Assembly: GCF_051020955.1 (NCBI RefSeq)
Contig: NW_027476099.1
Location: forward strand, 1,722,001 to 1,786,000
DNA: 64,000 nt
Reading direction: 5' to 3'
DNA from: Megalopta genalis
Lineage: Eukaryota > Arthropoda > Insecta > Hymenoptera > Halictidae
The notes beneath the pieces are model-generated. The model did no database searches. It was not told where the DNA came from and saw only the letters and a program-made list of their open reading frames with translations. This document shows, in pieces, positions 11,973-25,484 of this stretch (within the stretch, counting starts at the first letter, position 1; each line of letters opens with the position of its first letter). Position numbers and translations under genes: made by a program.

Positions 11973-13607
11973 AATTTGTTCATTTGTTCGTTTGTTCGTT
12001 TGTTCATTTGTTCATTTGTTCATTTGTTCATTTGTTCATTTGTTCATTTGTTCATTTGTTCATTTGTTCATTTGCTCATTTGTTCATTTGTTCATTTGTT
12101 CATTTGTTCACTTGTCCATTTGTTCGTTTGTTCACTTGTTCATTTGTTCGTTTGTTCAATCGTTCAAATGATTATTCGACCATTTGTTCATTTGTTCATT
12201 TGTTCATTTGCTCATCTGTCCATTTGTTCATTTGTTCATTTGTTTATTTGTTCATTTGTTCATTTGTTCACTTTGTTCATTTGTTCATTTGTACATTTGT
12301 TCATTTGTTCATTTGTTCATTTGTTCATTTGTTCATTTGTTCATTTGACCATTTGTTCATTTGTTCATTTGTTCATTCGTTCATTCGTTCATTTGTTAAT
12401 TTGTTAATTTGTTAATTTGTTCATTTGTTCACTTGTTCATTTGTTCATTTGTTAATTTGTTCATTTGTTAATTTGTTCATTTGTTCATTTGTTCATTTGT
12501 TCATTTGTCCATTTGTTCGTTTGTTCGTTTGTTCGTTTGTTCATTTGTTCGTTTGTTCGTTTGTTCATTTGTTCATTTGTTCATTTGTTCATTTGTTCAT
12601 GTTTTCATTTGTTCATTTGTAAATTTGTTCATTTGTTCAGTTGTTCATTTGTTCATTTGTTCATTTGTCCATTTGTTTATTTGTTCATTTGTTCATTTGG
12701 TCATTTGTTTATTTGTTCATTTGTTCATTTGTTCATTTGTTCATTTGTTCATTTGTTCATTTGTTCATTTGTTCATTTGTTCATTCGTTCATTTGTCTAT
12801 GCGCTCATTTGTTTATTTGTTCTTTCGTTCATTTGTCTATTCGCTCATTTGTTCATTTGTTCGTTTGCTCATTTGTTCATTTGTTCATTTGTTCATTTGT
12901 TCATTTGTTCATTTGTTCATTTGTTCATTCGTTCATTTCTCCAATTCCTCATTCGTTCCATTGTCTATTCGCTCATTTGTTCATTTGTTCATTTGTTCAT
13001 TTGTTCATTAGTTCATTTGTTCATTCGTTCATTCGTTCATTTGTTCATTTGTTCATTTGTTCATTCGTTCATTTGTTCATTCGTTCATTTGTCTATTCGC
13101 TCATTTGTTCATTTGTTCATTTGTTCATTTGTTCATTTATTCATTTGTTCATTCGTTCATTTGTTCATTTGTTCATTTGTTTATTTGTTCATTTGTTCAT
13201 TTGTCCATTTGTTCATTTGTTCATTTCTTTATTTGTTCATTTGTTCATTTCTTTACTTGTTCATCTGTTCATTTGTTCATTTGTTCATTTGTTCATTTGT
13301 TCATTTGTTCATTTGTTCATTCGTTCATTCGTTCATTTGTTCATTTGTTCATTTGTTCATTTGTTCATTTGTTCATTTGTTCATTTGTTCACTTGTTCAT
13401 TTGTTCACTTGTTCATTTGGTCATTTGGTCATTTGTTCATTTGTTCATTTGTTCATTTGTCCATTTGTTCATTTGTTCATTCGTTCATTTGTTCATTTGT
13501 TCATTTCTTTACTTGTTCATCTGTTCATTTGTTCATTTGCTCATTTGTTCATTCGTTCATTTGTTCATTTGTTCTTTTGTTCATTTGTTCATTTGTTCAT
13601 TTGTTCA
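11973..13607. repeat. Shortened beta-gamma block, copy 3
   Basis: B at 12,166, G at 12,267, H at 12,396, TTCATGTT near 12,596, E at 12,795 and X at 13,607 repeat 7,142-8,926 at offsets of 4,665 to 4,681. The P marker before B is lost (176 bases shorter than the copy at 7.3 kb). A private TTCAGTTG unit lies near 12,638. Confidence 0.87.
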
Positions 13608-14671
13608 TTAGTTAATTTGTTCATTTGTTCATTTCTTCATTTGTTCATTTGTTCTTTTGTTCATTTGTTCATTTGTTCATTTGTTCATTTGTTCATTTGT
13701 TCATTTGTTCATTTGTTCATTTGTTCATTTGTTCATTTGTTCATTTGTTCATTTGTTCATTTGTTCATTTGTTCATTTGTTCATTTGTTCATTTGTTCAT
13801 TTGTTCATTTGTTCATTTGTTCATTTGTTCATTCGTTCATTTGTCTATGCGCTCATTTGTTTATTTGTTCTTTCGTTCATTTGTCTATTCGCTCATTTGT
13901 TCATTTGTTCGTTTGCTCATTTGTTCATTTGTTCATTTGTTCATTTGTTCATTTGTTCATTTGTTCATTCGTTCATTTCTCCAATTCCTCATTCGTTCCA
14001 TTGTCTATTCGCTCATTTGTTCATTTGTTCATTTGTTCATTTGTTCATTAGTTCATTTGTTCATTCGTTCATTCGTTCATTTGTTCATTTGTTCATTTGT
14101 TCATTCGTTCATTTGTTCATTCGTTCATTTGTCTATTCGCTCATTTGTTCATTTGTTCATTTGTTCATTTGTTCATTTGTTCATTTGTTCATTTGTTCAT
14201 TCGTTCATTTGTTCATTTGTTCATTTGTTTATTTGTTCATTTGTTCATTTGTCCATTTGTTCATTTGTTCATTTCTTTATTTGTTCATTTGTTCATTTCT
14301 TTACTTGTTCATCTGTTCATTTGTTCATTTGTTCATTTGTTCATTTGTTCATTTGTTCATTTGTTCATTTGTTCATTCGTTCATTCGTTCATTTGTTCAT
14401 TTGTTCATTTGTTCATTTGTTCATTTGTTCATTTGTTCATTTGTTCATTTGTTCATTTGTTCATTTGTTCACTTGTTCATTTGTTCACTTGTTCATTTGG
14501 TCATTTGGTCATTTGTTCATTTGTTCATTTGTCCATTTGTTCATTTGTTCATTCGTTCATTTGTTCATTTGTTCATTTCTTTACTTGTTCATCTGTTCAT
14601 TTGTTCATTTGCTCATTTGTTCATTTGTTCATTTGTTCATTTGTTCTTTTGTTCATTTGTTCATTTGTTCA
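13608..14671. repeat. E-to-X module, 1,064 bp (133 units), second occurrence
   Basis: E lies at 13,843 and X at 14,671. Length and internal barcode equal those of 8,927-9,990, apart from a few variant differences near the paired GTCATTTG units. Confidence 0.85.
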
Positions 14672-16360
14672 TTAGTTAATTTGTTCATTTGTTCATTTCT
14701 TCATTTGTTCTTTTGTTCATTTGTTCATTTGTTCATTTGTTCATTTGTTCATTTGTTCATTTGTTCATTTGTTCATTTGTTCATTAGTTCATTTGTTCAT
14801 TTGTTCATTTGTTCATTTGTTCATTTGTTCATTTGTTCATTTGTTCATTTGTTCATTTGTTCATTTGTTCATTTGTTCATTTGTTCATTTGTTCATTTGT
14901 TCATTTGTTCATTTGTTCATTTGTTCATTTGTTCATTTGTTCATTTGTTCATTTGTTCATTTGTTCATTTGTTCATTTGTTCATTTGTTCATTTGTTCAT
15001 TTGTTCATTTGTTCATTTGTTCATTTGTCTATTCGCTCATTTGTTCATTCGTTCATTTGTTCATTTGTTCATTTGTTCACTTGCTCATTTGTTCATTTGT
15101 TCATTTGTTCATTTGTTCATTTGTTCATTTGTTCATTTGTTCATTTGTTCATTTGTTAATTTGTTCATTTGTTCGTTTGTTCGTTTGTTCATTCGTTCAT
15201 TTGTTCGTTTGTTCGTTTGTTCATTTGTTCATTTGTTCATTTGTTCATTTGTTCATTCGTTCATTTGTTCATTTGTTCATTTGTTCATTTGTTCATTTGT
15301 TTATTTGTTCATTTGTTCATTTGTTCATTTGTACATTTGTTCATTTGTTCTTTTGTTCATTTCTTCAATTCTTCATTCGTTCCATTGTCTATTCGCTCAT
15401 TTGTTCATTTGGTCATTTGGTCATTAGTTCATTCGTTCATTTTTTCATTTGTTCATTTGTTCATTTGTTCATTTGTTCATTTGTTCATTTGCTCATTTGT
15501 TCATTTGTTCATTTGTTCATTTGTTCACTTGTCCATTTGTTCGTTTGTTCACTTGTTCATTTGTACGTTTGTTCAATCGTTCAAATGATTATTCGACCAT
15601 TTGTTCATTTGTTCATTTGTTCATTTGTTCATTTGCTCATCTGTCCATTTGTTCATTTGTCCATTTGTTTATTTGTTCATTTGTTCATTTGTTCATTTGT
15701 TCATTTGTTCAATTGTTCATTTGTTCATTTGTTCATTTGTCTATTCGCTCATTTGTTTATTTGTTCATTCGTTCATTTCTCTATTCGCTCATTTGTTCAT
15801 TTGTTCGTTTGCTCATTTGTTCATTTGTTCATTTGTTTATTTGTTCATTTGTTCATTTGTTCATTTGTTCATATGTTCATTTGTTCATTTGTCCATTTGT
15901 TCATTTGTTCTTTTTTTCATTCGTTCATTTGTTCATTTGTTCATTTGTTCATTTGTTCATTTGTTCATTCGTTCATTTGTTCATTTGTATATTTGTTCAT
16001 TTGTGCGATTGTCTATTCGCTCATTTGTTCATTTGTTCATTTGTTCATTCGTTCATTTGTTCATTTGTTCATTTGTTCATTTGTTCTTTTCTTCATTTGT
16101 TCATTTGTTCATTTGTTCATTTGTTCATTTGTTCATTTGTTCATTTGTACAATTGTTCATTCGTTCATTTGTTCATTTGTTCATTCGTTCATTTGTCTAT
16201 TCGCTCATTTGTTCATTTTTTCATTTGTTCATTTGTTCATTTGTTCATTTGTTCATTTGTTCATTTGTTCATTTGTTCCTTTGTTCATTTGTTCATTTGT
16301 TCATTTGTTCATTTGTTCACTTGTTCATTTGTTCACTTGTTCATTTGGTCATTTGTTCAT
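14672..16360. repeat. Mosaic of gamma tail, P-B segment and alpha head
   Basis: A TTCATTAG near 14,783 is followed by 30 pure units to TCTATTCG at 15,028. Then come the CACTTGCTC and TTAATTTG/TTCGTTTG clusters known from 4,915-5,060. P lies near 15,358 and B at 15,583, with a private TACGTTTG before it. TTCAATTG is near 15,712, CATATG near 15,871, a T7 run near 15,910 and A near 16,004. From about 15,710 on it matches 5,145-5,775 at an offset near 10,555. Confidence 0.8.
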
Positions 16361-17600
16361 TTTTTCATTTGTTCATTTGTTCATTTGTTCATTTGTTCAT
16401 TTGTTCATTTGCTCATTTGTTCATTCGTTCATTTGTTCATTTGTCCATTTGTTCATTTGTCCATTTCTTCATTTGTTCATTTGTTCATTCGTTCATTTGT
16501 TCATTTGTTCATTTGTTCATTTGTCCGTTTGTTCATTTGTCCGTTTGTTCATGTGTTCATTTGTTCATTTGTTCATTTGTTCATTTGTTCATTTGTTCAT
16601 TTGTTCATTTGTTCATTTGTTCATTTGTTCATTTGTTCATTTGTTCATTCGTTCATTTGTTCATTTGTTCATTTGTTCATTTGTTCATTTGTTCATTTGT
16701 CCATTTGTTCATTTGTTCATTTGTTCATTTGTTCATTTCTTTACTTGTCCATCTGTTCATTTGTTCATTTGCTCATTTGTTCATTTGTTCATTTGTTTAT
16801 TTGTTCATTTGTTCATTTGTTCGTTTGTTCATTTGTTCATTTGTTCGTTTGTTCATTTGCTCACTTGCTCATTTGTTCATTTGTTCATTTGTTCATTTGT
16901 TCATTTGCTCATTTGTTCATTTGTTCATTTGTTCATTTGTTCATTTGTTCATTTGATCATTTGTTCATTTGTTCATTTGTTCATTTGTTCATTCGTTCAT
17001 TTGTTCATTTGTTCATTTGTACAATTGTTCATTCGTTCATTTGTTCATTTGTTCATTCGTTCATTTGTCTATTCGCTCATTTGTTCATTTTTTCATTTGT
17101 TCATTTTTTCATTTGTTCATTTGTTCATTTGTTCATTTGTATATTTGTTCATTTGTGCGATTGTCTATTCGCTCATTTGTTCATTTGTTCATTTGTTCAT
17201 TTGTTCATTTGTTCATTTGTTCATTTGTTCATTTGTTCATTTGTTCATTTGTTCATTTGTTCATTTGTTCATTTGTTCATTTGTTCATTTGTTCATTTGT
17301 TCATTTGTTCATTTGTTCATTTGTTCATTTGTTCATTTGTTCATTTGTGCGATTGTCTATTCGCTCATTTGTTCATTTGTTAATTCGTTCATTTGCCTAT
17401 TCGCTCATTTGTTCATTTGTTCATTTGTTCATTTGTTCATTTGCTCATCTGTCCATTTGTTCATTTGTCCATTTGTTTATTTGTTCATTTGTTCATTTGT
17501 TCATTTGTTCATTTGTTCATTTGTTCATTTGTTCATTTGTTCATTTGTTCACTTGTCCATTTGTTCGTTTGTTCACTTGTTCATTTGTTCGTTTGTTCAA
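16361..17600. repeat. Higher-order block delta, copy 1
   Basis: New markers appear: TCCATTTC near 16,461, two TCCGTTTG units and TTCATGTG near 16,523-16,556, a GTCCATCTG site near 16,747, CTCACTTG near 16,860, ATCATTTG near 16,952, two A sites (about 17,157 and 17,347), and a TTAATTCG unit followed by CCTATTCG near 17,380-17,402. Related copies lie at 20,860-22,400, 27,119-28,370 and 29,889-31,090. Confidence 0.83.
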
Positions 17601-20600
17601 TCGTTCAAATGATTATTCGACCATTTGTTCATTTGTTCATTTGTTCATTTGCTCATCTGTCCATTTGTTCATTTGTTCATTTGTTTATTTGTTCATTTGT
17701 TCATTTGTTCATTTGTTCATTTGTTCATTTGTTCATTTGTTCAATGGTTCATTTGTTCATTTGTTCATTTGTCTATTCGCTCATTTGTTTATTTGTTCAT
17801 TCTTTCATTTCTCTATTCGCTCATTTGTTCATTTGTTCGTTTGCTCATTTGTTCATTTGTTCATTTGTTCATTTATCCATTTGTTCATTCGTTCATTTGT
17901 TCATTTGTCCATTTGTTCATTTGTTCATTTGTTCATTTGTTCATTTTTTCATTTCTTCAATTGTTCATTTGTTCATTTGTACATTTGTTCATTTGTTCAT
18001 TTGTTCATTTGTTCATTTGTTCATTTGTTCATTTGTTCATTTGTTCATTTGTTCATTTGTTCATTTGTTCATTTGTTCATTTGTTCACTTGTTCATTTGT
18101 TCATTTGTTCATTTGATCATTTGTTCATTTGTTTATTTGTCCATTCGTTCATTTGTTCATTTGTTCATTTTTTCATTTTTTCATTTGTTCATTTGTTCAT
18201 TTGTTCATTTGTTCATTTGTTCTTTCGTTCATTTGTCTATTCGCTCATTTCTTCATTTGTTCATTTGTTCATTCGTTCATTCGTTCATTTGTTCATTTGT
18301 TCATTTGTTCATTTGTTCATTTGTTCATTCGTTCATTTTTCTATTCGCTCATTTTTTCATTTGTTCGTTTGCTCATGTGTTCATTTGTTCATTTGTTCAT
18401 TTGTTCATTTGTTCACTTTGTTCATTTGTTCATTTGTACATTTGTTCATTTGTTCATTTGTTCATTTGTTCATTTGTTCATTTGTTCATTTGACCATTTG
18501 TTCATTTGTTCTTTTGTTCATTCGTTCATTCGTTCATTTGTTAATTTGTTAATTTGTTAATTTGTTCATTTGTTCATTTGTTCATTTGTCCATTTGTTCG
18601 TTTGTTCGTTTGTTCGTTTGTTCATTTGTTCGTTTGTTCGTTTTTTCATTTCTTCGTTTGTTCGTTTGTTCATTTGTTCATTTGTTCATTTGTTCATTTG
18701 TTCATGTTTTCATTTGTTCATTTGTAAATTTGTTCATTTGTTCATTTGTTCATTTGTTCATTTGTTCATTTGTCCATTTGTTTATTTGTTCATTTGTTCA
18801 TTTGGTCATTTGTTTATTTGTTCATTTGTTCATTTGTTCATTTGTTCATTTGTTCATTTGTTCATTTGTTCATTTGTTCATTTGTTCATTTCTTCATTTG
18901 TTCATTTGTTCTTTTGTTCATTTGTTCATTTGTTCATTTGTTCATTTGTTCATTTGTTCATTTGTTCATTTGTTCATTTGTTCATTTGTTCATTTGTTCA
19001 TTTGTTCATTTGTTCATTTGTTCATTTGTTCATTTGTTCATTTGTTCATTTGTTCATTTGTTCTTTTGTTCATTTGTTCATTCGTTCATTTGTCTATGCG
19101 CTCATTTGTTTATTTGTTCTTTCGTTCATTTGTCTATTCGCTCATTTGTTCATTTGTTCGTTTGCTCATTTGTTCATTTGTTCATTTGTTCATTTGTTCA
19201 TTTGTTCATTTGTTCATTCGTTCATTTCTCCAATTCCTCATTCGTTCCATTGTCTATTCGCTCATTTGTTCATTTGTTCATTTGTTCATTTGTTCATTAG
19301 TTCATTTGTTCATTCGTTCATTCGTTCATTTGTTCATTTGTTCATTTGTTCATTCGTTCATTTGTTCATTCGTTCATTTGTCTATTCGCTCATTTGTTCA
19401 TTTGTTCATTTGTTCATTTGTTCATTTGTTCATTTGTTCATTCGTTCATTTGTTCATTTGTTCATTTGTTTATTTGTTCATTTGTTCATTTGTCCATTTG
19501 TTCATTTGTTCATTTCTTTATTTGTTCATTTGTTCATTTCTTTACTTGTTCATCTGTTCATTTGTTCATTTGTTCATTTGTTCATTTGTTCATTTGTTCA
19601 TTTGTTCATTCGTTCATTCGTTCATTTGTTCATTTGTTCATTTGTTCATTTGTTCATTTGTTCATTTGTTCATTTGTTCATTTGTTCATTTGTTCATTTG
19701 TTCACTTGTTCATTTGTTCACTTGTTCATTTGGTCATTTGGTCATTTGTTCATTTGTTCATTTGTTCATTTGTCCATTTGTTCATTTGTTCATTCGTTCA
19801 TTTGTTCATTTGTTCATTTCTTTACTTGTTCATCTGTTCATTTGTTCATTTGCTCATTTGTTCATTTGTTCATTTGTTCATTTGTTCTTTTGTTCATTTG
19901 TTCATTTGTTCATTAGTTAATTTGTTCATTTGTTCATTTCTTCATTTGTTCTTTTGTTCATTTGTTCATTTGTTCATTTGTTCATTTGTTCATTTGTTCA
20001 TTTGTTCATTTGTTCATTTGTTCATTTGTTCATTTGTTCATTTGTTCATTTGTTCATTTGTTCATTTGTTCATTTGTTCATTTGTTCATTTGTTCATTTG
20101 TTCATTTGTTCATTTGTTCATTTGTTCATTTGTTCATTTGTTCATTTGTTCATTTGTTCATTTGTTCATTTGTTCATTTGTTCATTTGTTCATTTGTTCA
20201 TTTGTTCATTTGTTCATTTGTTCATTTGTTCATTTGTTCATTTGTCTATTCGCTCATTTGTTCATTCGTTCATTTGTTCATTTGTTCATTTGTTCACTTG
20301 CTCATTTGTTCATTTGTTCATTTGTTCATTTGTTCATTTGTTCATTTGTTCATTTGTTCATTTGTTAATTTGTTCATTTGTTCGTTTGTTCGTTTGTTCA
20401 TTTGTTCATTTGTTCATTCGTTCATTTGTTCGTTTGTTCGTTTGTTCATTTGTTCATTTGTTCATTTGTTCATTTGTTCATTCGTTCATTTGTTCATTTG
20501 TTCATTTGTTCATTTGTTCATTTGTTCAATTGTTCATTTGTTCATTTGTTCATTTGTCTATTCGCTCATTTGTTTATTTGTTCATTCGTTCATTTCTCTA

Positions 20601-20860
20601 TTCGCTCATTTGTTCATTTGTTCGTTTGCTCATTTGTTCATTTGTTCATTTGTTTATTTGTTCATTTGTTCATTTGTTCATTTGTTCATATGTTCATTTG
20701 TTCATTTGTCCATTTGTTCATTTGTTCTTTTTTTCATTCGTTCATTTGTTCATTTGTTCATTTGTTCATTTGTTCATTTGTTCATTCGTTCATTTGTTCA
20801 TTTGTATATTTGTTCATTTGTGCGATTGTCTATTCGCTCATTTGTTCATTTGTTCATTTG
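17601..20860. repeat. Long-distance copy of beta-gamma (about 2,100-5,480)
   Basis: B at 17,607, G at 18,412, H near 18,540, E at about 19,091, X at 19,912 and A near 20,819 follow the order and spacing of 2,140, 2,953, 3,082, 3,713, 4,533 and 5,450. The offset falls from about 15,466 to 15,369 in small steps. The main difference is loss of about nine units after H (near 18,565). A private TTCGTTTT-TTCATTTC variant lies near 18,643. Confidence 0.88.
19957..20244. repeat. Homogeneous (TTCATTTG)36 run, paralogous copy
   Basis: Thirty-six perfect units have the same borders and length as 4,578-4,865, inside the long-distance duplicate. Confidence 0.85.
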
Positions 20861-22400
20861 TTCATTCGTTCATTTGTTCATTTGTCCATTTGTTCATTTG
20901 TCCATTTCTTCATTTGTTCATTTGTTCATTCGTTCATTTGTTCATTTGTTCATTTGTTCATTTGTTCATTTGTTCATTTGTCCGTTTGTTCATTTGTCCG
21001 TTTGTTCATGTGTTCATTTGTTCATTTGTTCATTTGTTCATTTGTTCATTTGTTCATTTGTTCATTTGTTCATTTGTTCATTTGTTCATTTGTTCATTTG
21101 TTCATTTGTTCATTCGTTCATTTGTTCATTTGTTCTTTTCTTCATTTGTTCATTTGTTCATTTGTTCATTTGTTCATTTGTTCATTTGTACAATTGTTCA
21201 TTCGTTCATTTGTTCATTTGTTCATTCGTTCATTTGTCTATTCGCTCATTTGTTCATTTTTTCATTTGTTCATTTGTTCATTTGTTCATTTGTTCATTTG
21301 TTCATTTGTTCATTTGTTCCTTTGTTCATTTGTTCATTTGTTCATTTGTTCATTTGTTCACTTGTTCATTTGTTCACTTGTTCATTTGGTCATTTGTTCA
21401 TTTTTTCATTTGTTCATTTGTTCATTTGTTCATTTGTTCATTTGCTCATTTGTTCATTCGTTCATTTGTTCATTTGTCCATTTGTTCATTTGTCCATTTC
21501 TTCATTTGTTCATTTGTTCATTCGTTCATTTGTTCATTTGTTCATTTGTTCATTTGTTCATTTGTTCATTTGTCCGTTTGTTCATTTGTCCGTTTGTTCA
21601 TGTGTTCATTTGTTCATTTGTTCATTTGTTCATTTGTTCATTTGTTCATTTGTTCATTTGTTCATTTGTTCATTTGTTCATTTGTTCATTTGTTCATTCG
21701 TTCATTTGTTCATTTGTTCATTTGTTCATTTGTTCATTTGTTCATTTGTTCATTTGTCCATTTGTTCATTTGTTCATTTGTTCATTTCTTTACTTGTCCA
21801 TCTGTTCATTTGTTCATTTGCTCATTTGTTCATTTGTTCATTTGTTTATTTGTTCATTTGTTCATTTGTTCGTTTGTTCATTTGTTCATTTGTTCGTTTG
21901 TTCATTTGTTCACTTGTTCATTTGTTCACTTGTTCATTTGGTCATTTGGTCATTTGTTCATTTGTTCATTTGTTCATTTGTCCATTTGTTCATTTGATCA
22001 TTTGTTCATTTGTTCATTTGTTCATTTGTTCATTCGTTCATTTGTTCATTTGTTCATTTGTACAATTGTTCATTCGTTCATTTGTTCATTTGTTCATTCG
22101 TTCATTTGTCTATTCGCTCATTTGTTCATTTTTTCATTTGTTCATTTTTTCATTTGTTCATTTGTTCATTTGTATATTTGTTCATTTGTGCGATTGTCTA
22201 TTCGCTCATTTGTTCATTTGTTCATTTGTTCATTTGTTCATTTGTTCATTTGTTCATTTGTTCATTTGTTCATTTGTTCATTTGTTCATTTGTTCATTTG
22301 TTCATTTGTTCATTTGTTCATTTGTTCATTTGTTCATTTGTTCATTTGTGCGATTGTCTATTCGCTCATTTGTTCATTTGTTAATTCGTTCATTTGCCTA
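20861..22400. repeat. Block delta, copy 2, with an internal duplication
   Basis: The TCCATTTC / paired TCCGTTTG / TTCATGTG group occurs twice, near 20,883-21,010 and near 21,483-21,602, separated by an alpha-like stretch with a TACAATTG unit. GTCCATCTG near 21,797, ATCATTTG near 21,998, two A sites (about 22,190 and 22,349) and CCTATTCG near 22,397 complete the copy. Confidence 0.8.
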
Positions 22401-24056
22401 TTCGCTCATTTGTTCATTTGTTCATTTGTTCATTTGTTCATTTGCTCATTTGCTCATTTGCTCATTTGCTCATTTGTTCATTTGTTGATTTGTTCATTTG
22501 TGCATTTGTTCATTTGTTCCTTTGTTCATTTGTTCATTTGTTCATTTGTGCGTTTGTCTATTCGCTCATTTGTTCATTTGTTAATTCGTTCATTTGCCTA
22601 TTCGCTCATTTGTTCATTTGTTCATTTGTTCATTTGCTCATTTGCTCATTTGCTCATTTGCTCATTTGTTCATTTGTTCATTTGTTCATTTGTTCATTTG
22701 TTCATTTGTTCATTTGTTCATTTGTTCATTTGCTCACTTGCTCATTTGTTCATTTGTTCATTTGTTCATTTGTTCATTTGTTCATTTGCTCATTTGTTCA
22801 TTTGTTCATTTGTTCATTTGTTCATTTGTTCATTTGATCATTTGTTCATTTGTTCATTTGTTCATTTGTCCACTTGTTCATTTGTTCACTTGTTCATTTG
22901 GTCATTTGTTCATTTGTTCATTTGTTCATTTGTTCATTTGTTCATTTGTTCATTTGTTCATTTGTTCATTTGTTCATTTGTTCAATTTGTTCATTTGTTC
23001 ATTTGTCCATTTGTTCATTTGTTCATTTGTTCATTCGTTCATTTGTTCATTTGTTCATTTGTTCATTTGTTCACTTGTTCATTTGTTCATTTGTTCATTT
23101 GTTCATTTGTTCATTCGTTCATTTGTTCATTTGTTCATTTGTTCATTTGTTCATTTGCTCATTTGCTCATTTGCCCATTTGCTCATTTGTTCATTTGTTC
23201 ATTTGTTCATTTCTTTACTTGTTCATCTGTTCATTTGTTCATTTGTTCATTTGTTCATTTGTTCATTTGTTCATTTGTTCATTTGTTCACTTGTTCATTT
23301 GGTCATTTGGTCATTTGTTCATTTGTTCATTTGTTCATTTGTCCATTTGTTCATTTGTTCATTCGTTCATTTGTTCATTTGTTCATTCGATCATTTGTTC
23401 ATTTGTTCATTTGTTCATTTGTTCATTTGTTCATTTGTTCATTTGTTCATTTGTTCATTTGTTCATTTGGTCATTTGTTCCTCCGTTCATTTGTCTATTC
23501 GCTCATTTGTTCATTTATTCATTCGTTCATTTGTCTATTCGCTCATTTGTTCATTTATTCATTCGTTCATTTGTCTATTCGCTCATTTGTTCATTTGTCT
23601 ATTCGCTCATTTGTTCATTTGTTCATTTGTTCATTTGTTCATTTGCTCATTTGTTCATTTGTTCATTTGTGCACTTGTTCATTTGTTCATTTGTTCATTT
23701 GTGCATTTGTTCATTTGTTCATTTGTTCATTTGTTCATTTGTTCATTTGTTCATTTGATCATTTGTTCATTTGTTCATTTGTTCATTTGTTCATTTGTTC
23801 ATTTCTTCATTTCTTCATTTGTTCATTTGTTCATTTGTTCATTTGTTCATTTGTTCATTTGTTCATTTGTTCATTTGTTCATTTGTTCATTTGTTCTTTT
23901 GTTCATTTGTCCATTTGTTCATTTGTTCATTTCTTTATTTGTTCATTTGTTCATTTCTTTACTTGTTCATCTGTTCATTTGTTCATTTGCTCATTTGTTC
24001 ACTTGTCCATTTGTTCGTTTGTTCACTTGTTCATTTGTTCGTTTGTTCAATCGTTC
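22401..24056. repeat. Higher-order block epsilon, copy 1
   Basis: It opens with four successive CTCATTTG units (about 22,443 on), TTGATTTG and TGCATTTG units, a TGCGTTTG-TCTATTCG site near 22,549, and a second CTCATTTG cluster near 22,637. A 9-base TTCAATTTG unit at about 22,982 shifts the register. A CTCATTTG-CCCATTTG cluster near 23,158-23,180 and a TTCCTCCG unit near 23,478 follow. Then come three 40-bp repeats with TCTATTCG at 23,494, 23,534 and 23,574. Copies lie near 31,090-32,990 and 36,950-38,640. Confidence 0.83.
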
Positions 24057-24536
24057 AAATGATTATTCGACCATTTGTTCATTTGTTCATTTGTTCATTT
24101 GTTCATTTGTTCATTTGTTCATTTGTTCATTTGTTCATTTGTTCATTTGTTCAATTCTTCATTTGTTCATTTGTTCATTTGTCTATTCGCTCATTTGTTT
24201 ATTTGTTCATTCGTTCATTTCTCTATTCGCTCATTTGTTCATTTGTTCGTTTGCTCATTTGTTCATATGTTTATTTGTACATTTGTTCATTTGTTCATTT
24301 GTTCATATGTTCATTTGTTCATTTGTCCATTTGTTCATTTGTTCTTTTTTTCATTCGTTCATTTGTTCATTTGGTCATTTGTTCATTCGTTCATTTTTTC
24401 ATTTGTTCATTTGTTCATTTGTTCATTTGTTCATTTGTTCATTTGCTCATTTGTTCATTTGTTCATTTGTTCATTTGTTCACTTGTCCATTTGTTCGTTT
24501 GTTCACTTGTTCATTTGTTCGTTTGTTCAATCGTTC
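24057..24536. repeat. B-to-B segment of exactly 60 units
   Basis: The two B sites at 24,057 and 24,537 are 480 bases apart. Inside are TTCAATTC near 24,150, TCTCTATTCG-type units near 24,218, CATATG near 24,264 and 24,305, a T7 run near 24,344 and TTCATTTT near 24,395. It looks like a short mosaic of the 15.7-15.9 kb and 2.0-2.1 kb series. Confidence 0.75.
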
Positions 24537-25484
24537 AAATGATTATTCGACCATTTGTTCATTTGTTCATTTGTTCATTTGCTCATCTGTCCATTTGTTC
24601 ATTTGTTCATTTGTTTATTTGTTCATTTGTTCATTTGTTCATTTGTTCATTTGTTCATTTGTTCATTTGTTCAATGGTTCATTTGTTCATTTGTTCATTT
24701 GTCTATTCGCTCATTTGTTTATTTGTTCATTCTTTCATTTCTCTATTCGCTCATTTGTTCATTTGTTCGTTTGCTCATTTGTTCATTTGTTCATTTGTTC
24801 ATTTATCCATTTGTTAATTCGTTCATTTGTTCATTTGTCCATTTGTTCATTTGTTCATTTGTTCATTTGTTCATTTTTTCATTTCTTCAATTGTTCATTT
24901 GTTCATTTGTACATTTGTTCATTTGTTCATTTGTTCATTTGTTCATTTGTTCATTTGTTCATTTGTTCATTTGTTCATTTGTTCATTTGTTCATTTGTTC
25001 ATTTGTTCATTTGTTCATTTGTTCATTTGTTCATTTGTTCATTTGTTCATTTGTTCATTCGTTCATTTGTTCATTTGTTCATTTGTTCATTTGTTCACTT
25101 GTTCATTTGTTCATTTGTTCATTTGTTCTTTCGTTCATTTGTCTATTCGCTCATTTCTTCATTTGTTCATTTGTTCATTCGTTCATTCGTTCATTCGTTC
25201 ATTTGTTCATTTGTTCATTTGTTCATTTGTTCATTTATTCATTCGTTCATTTTTCTATTCGCTCATTTTTTCATTTGTTCGTTTGCTCATGTGTTCATTT
25301 GTTCATTTGTTCATTTGTTCATTTGTTCACTTTGTTCATTTGTTCATTTGTACATTTGTTCATTTGTTCATTTGTTCATTTGTTCATTTGTTCATTTGTT
25401 CATTTGACCATTTGTTCATTTGTTCATTTGTTCATTCGTTCATTCGTTCATTTGTTAATTTGTTAATTTGTTAATTTGTTCATT
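24537..25484. repeat. Block beta copy (matches 17,607-18,565)
   Basis: B at 24,537, TTCAATGG near 24,672, the TTCAATTG site near 24,884 and G at 25,326 match 17,607 and following at offsets of 6,930 falling to 6,914. H (TTAATTTG units) follows from about 25,455. A TTAATTCG near 24,813 is private to this copy. Confidence 0.85.
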
